Source: Nitrincola tibetensis (GTDB lineage: Bacteria; Pseudomonadota; Gammaproteobacteria; Pseudomonadales; Balneatricaceae). Taken from it: a stretch of DNA of 64,000 nucleotides. Shown here in pieces: positions 61,779 to 64,000 of this stretch; position 1 is the stretch's first letter; every line of letters begins with the position of its first letter. A program made the position numbers and the translations under genes. The stretch spans positions 1 to 64,000 of the forward strand of contig NZ_QKRX01000014.1 of NCBI RefSeq assembly GCF_003284585.1, given 5' to 3'. The notes beneath the pieces are model-generated. The model had not been told where the DNA came from and searched no databases. It saw only the letters and a list, made by a program, of their open reading frames with translations.

Positions 61779-63155
61779 ATGATGACCGAAACGTTTGTAA
61801 ACGCTAATGTCACCCCTATTAACAGTTTAAATACGCTTTCTCCTTTCGAAATTGCCCGTTTGCAGGATCGTAGCAATAACGGCTTGTATGCTTTGTTCCG
61901 TCAATGCACTCTTGCTGTGTTGAACACGGGGAGTGAAATGGACAGTACGCGCCAAGTACTTGAGCGCTATCGTAATTATGACGTCAACATTAGTCAGAAG
62001 TATCGAGATTTGCAGTTAGAGCTCATTAATGCGCCCGCATCTGCTTTTGTCGATGGTGAGATTATTCAGGGGATACGGGAGCATTTGTTCTCCGTATTAC
62101 GTGATTTGCTCTATATCCAGGACGATATAGAAAGCTGCTGTGATGGATTGACTGAATCGGAAACCATTAGCAATCATGTTTTTCATATATTGCGGCATGC
62201 AGGTGCGATTCGTCCCCGTATTAAACCAGATATGGTTGTGTGCTGGGGTGGGCACTCAATTAGTCGTTTTGAGTATGAATACACGAAGAAGGTGGGTTAC
62301 GAGCTAGGTTTACGCAAGCTCAATATTTGTACAGGCTGTGGCCCAGGGGCAATGAAGGGGCCGATGAAAGGCGCCACAATCGCACATGCTAAGCAGCGCA
62401 TGGATAGAGGTCGTTATCTCGGAATCACCGAGCCTGGCATTATCGCAGCGGAATCACCGAACCCAATTGTAAATGAATTGCTGATTATGCCGGATATCGA
62501 AAAACGGCTTGAGGCGTTTGTTCGTGTTGGACACGGAATTATAGTCTTTCCGGGTGGGGCAGGTACCGCAGAGGAGATTCTGTATATCCTCGGTATTTTG
62601 TTACGCGACGAAAATCAAGCTATGCCTTTTCCTTTAATCTTTACAGGCCCTGCTGGTAGCGAGTCGTATTTCAATACGGTTGATCGTTTTATTCGCACAA
62701 CACTTGGTGAGCGTGCTGCTTCGTTCTACGAGATTATTGTCGATGATGCTCACTTGGTTGCACAACGTATGCGCGAAGGTTTAAATGAAGTGACGCTGCA
62801 TCGGCGCAAGTATGGTGAGTCCTACCATTTCAATTGGCAACTAAAGATTCCTTATGAGCTGCAGTTACCGTTTGAGCCTACCCATGAAAATATGGCGAAT
62901 CTAAATTTGTCTATGCATCAGCCAGACTATGAGTTGGCCGCTCAGCTACGACGTGCATTGTCTGGAATCGTTGCTGGGAATGTAAAAGAGCCAGGCGTCA
63001 AAGCAATTGAGGAGTTCGGGCCCTTCCAGTTAACAGGGGATCCACAAGTCATGGATGCGTTGAATGAGTTGTTGAGTGCATTTGTTCAGCAACGTCGCAT
63101 GAAAATCAATCACGAGGACTACGTGCCTTGTTTTGCGTTGGCGCACCGTAGCTGA
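61779..63155 (+). CDS. ppnN: Pyrimidine/purine nucleotide 5'-monophosphate nucleosidase
   Basis: A 458-residue PpnN (YgdH) with the central LOG domain: VVCWGGHSISRFEYEYTKKV, TGCGPGAMKGPMKGATIAH and the catalytic PGGAGTAEEILYILGIL. N-terminal DUF4478-like and C-terminal DUF3412-like regions give the full family length. It cleaves nucleoside monophosphates to base and ribose 5-phosphate and is stimulated by (p)ppGpp. AAAGGAGG precedes the start. Confidence 0.93.
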   Translation: MMTETFVNANVTPINSLNTLSPFEIARLQDRSNNGLYALFRQCTLAVLNTGSEMDSTRQVLERYRNYDVNISQKYRDLQLELINAPASAFVDGEIIQGIREHLFSVLRDLLYIQDDIESCCDGLTESETISNHVFHILRHAGAIRPRIKPDMVVCWGGHSISRFEYEYTKKVGYELGLRKLNICTGCGPGAMKGPMKGATIAHAKQRMDRGRYLGITEPGIIAAESPNPIVNELLIMPDIEKRLEAFVRVGHGIIVFPGGAGTAEEILYILGILLRDENQAMPFPLIFTGPAGSESYFNTVDRFIRTTLGERAASFYEIIVDDAHLVAQRMREGLNEVTLHRRKYGESYHFNWQLKIPYELQLPFEPTHENMANLNLSMHQPDYELAAQLRRALSGIVAGNVKEPGVKAIEEFGPFQLTGDPQVMDALNELLSAFVQQRRMKINHEDYVPCFALAHRS

Positions 63156-63165
63156 GTTTGATGAG

Positions 63166-64000
63166 TCACTGAGTTTTGCTCACGCTTTGTTTTGCATCAT
63201 TTAACGCTTGCTCGCGCAGGACTCGTCGTAATACTTTTCCGACGGGGCTGCGTGGTAAGCTTGTGCAAAACTCAATCGATTTAGGAACCTTGTAGCTTGT
63301 TAAGCGCTCTTTGCAGTAGTCCCTGACTTGCTGTCCACACATTTTGGGGTGGCGGCTGATCACGAACAGCTTAATTTTTTCTCCTGTATGTTCATCAGGT
63401 AAGCCAATAGCTGCGCAGTCTTCAACCTCCGGCATGGCGTTGACGATATTTTCGATTTCGGTTGGATAGACTTTAAAGCCCGATACGTTAATCACTTCTT
63501 TGCTTCGATCAACAATGCGCAACACATTGTGCTCATTGAGCATGCCAATATCACCCGTTGCGAGCCAGCCATGTCGTGTGATCACTTTTGCTGTTTCTTG
63601 AGGCTGTTGCCAGTACCCTGCCATTACTTGAGGGCCTCGCACTTCAATCTCACCTATCTCGCCACGTGGTAGAATCTCACCGAGAGGTCCGACAACACGC
63701 ACTTGAGTTTGGGGCAGCAAAGGCCCAGTTGTTCCAAGCTGGACCTGATCCGGTAAATTAACGCTTACCACCGGCGAGCATTCCGTGAGACCGTAGCCTT
63801 CTGCGATAGAGCATCCCGTGATCGTTTCCCATTGCTGGGCTAAACTTGGAGTCAACGCCATTCCGCCTGAAATGGTGATACGTAACGCATTAAAGTTGAG
63901 TTTTGTAAAATACGCATGATGGAGCAGTGCTGAAAAAAGAGGATTGATTCCTGAAAAAATAGTGGGTTTTTGCCGTTTAAAAAGCTTAACTAATCCTGCT
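63166..64000 (-). CDS. fadD: Long-chain acyl-CoA ligase (FadD-like), C-terminal part
   Basis: The frame stays open to the right edge of the window, so the N-terminal part is missing. Visible: KPTIFSGINPLFSALL, RITISGGMALTP, the adenylation motif GYGLTECSPVVSVN, GEIEVRGPQVMAGYW, GWLATGDIGMLNE, RIVDRSKEVINVSGFKVYP and the catalytic Lys near the end (SPVGKVLRRVLR). It activates fatty acids with ATP and CoA. The motif spacing fits FadD, but a related AMP-dependent ligase is possible. Confidence 0.85.
   Translation of the reverse strand, partial: AGLVKLFKRQKPTIFSGINPLFSALLHHAYFTKLNFNALRITISGGMALTPSLAQQWETITGCSIAEGYGLTECSPVVSVNLPDQVQLGTTGPLLPQTQVRVVGPLGEILPRGEIGEIEVRGPQVMAGYWQQPQETAKVITRHGWLATGDIGMLNEHNVLRIVDRSKEVINVSGFKVYPTEIENIVNAMPEVEDCAAIGLPDEHTGEKIKLFVISRHPKMCGQQVRDYCKERLTSYKVPKSIEFCTSLPRSPVGKVLRRVLREQALNDAKQSVSKTQ

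Overview
The window looks like chromosome of a heterotrophic marine gammaproteobacterium, probably Oceanospirillales-like. The support is its methylated-amine, polyamine/5-aminovalerate and sugar gene clusters, chemoreceptors, RfaH, PpnN, FadD and NarL/OmpR/NtrC-type regulators. The species cannot be fixed from sequence alone. There are no rRNA genes and one tRNA (tRNA-Pro, GGG).

Bases 1-10100 are an accessory region abutting the 3' end of tRNA-Pro. Bases 1-4610 read as a remnant integron cassette array without an integrase: IS91-family fragments, a small basic protein, a TIR protein, and a second TIR protein coupled to a small membrane protein, separated by attC-like sites. The TIR genes form a candidate anti-phage module. 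Then come gene scraps (sensor-domain and HepT-like), a satellite/IME-like pair (AlpA regulator, RepA-like ATPase), an AT-rich stretch with 9-bp tandem repeats, and decayed IS630, IS66 and group II intron pieces.

Bases 10300-13900 hold benE and a divergent XRE-cupin regulator sharing two palindromic operators, then acylphosphatase, a CobB-type sirtuin and a PEBP-family protein.

Bases 14200-29000 are a methylated one-carbon amine cluster. Tmm oxidises trimethylamine to TMAO, Tdm splits TMAO to dimethylamine and formaldehyde, and the Dmm-type proteins with a GcvT-like protein demethylate dimethylamine. FolD and PurU can take the C1 units to formate. Embedded in it are an SMR transporter, a membrane-less chemoreceptor fused to a solute-binding domain, and a NarX/NarL-like two-component system with a PAS-only protein, all candidate regulators or accessories.

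Bases 29000-43100 carry a DHH phosphoesterase, a HAD phosphatase, a sugar ABC operon (gtsABCD-like), a membrane chemoreceptor, a GltR/GltS-like two-component system and a pair of membrane-associated GTPases. A probable Fur-controlled small RNA lies at about 43085-43190.

Bases 43200-55500 are a five-carbon amine/dicarboxylate cluster: FCD regulator, glutaryl-CoA dehydrogenase, family III CoA-transferase, GabT/DavT, GabD/DavD, a PotFGHI-like ABC importer and a PuuR-like regulator. This fits uptake and degradation of GABA or 5-aminovalerate via glutarate.

Bases 55500-64000 are mostly core genes: DCC-family protein, Bfd with a Fur box, cryptochrome DASH, a DUF4168 protein, an NtrB/NtrC-type pair, RfaH, PpnN and the end of an acyl-CoA ligase.
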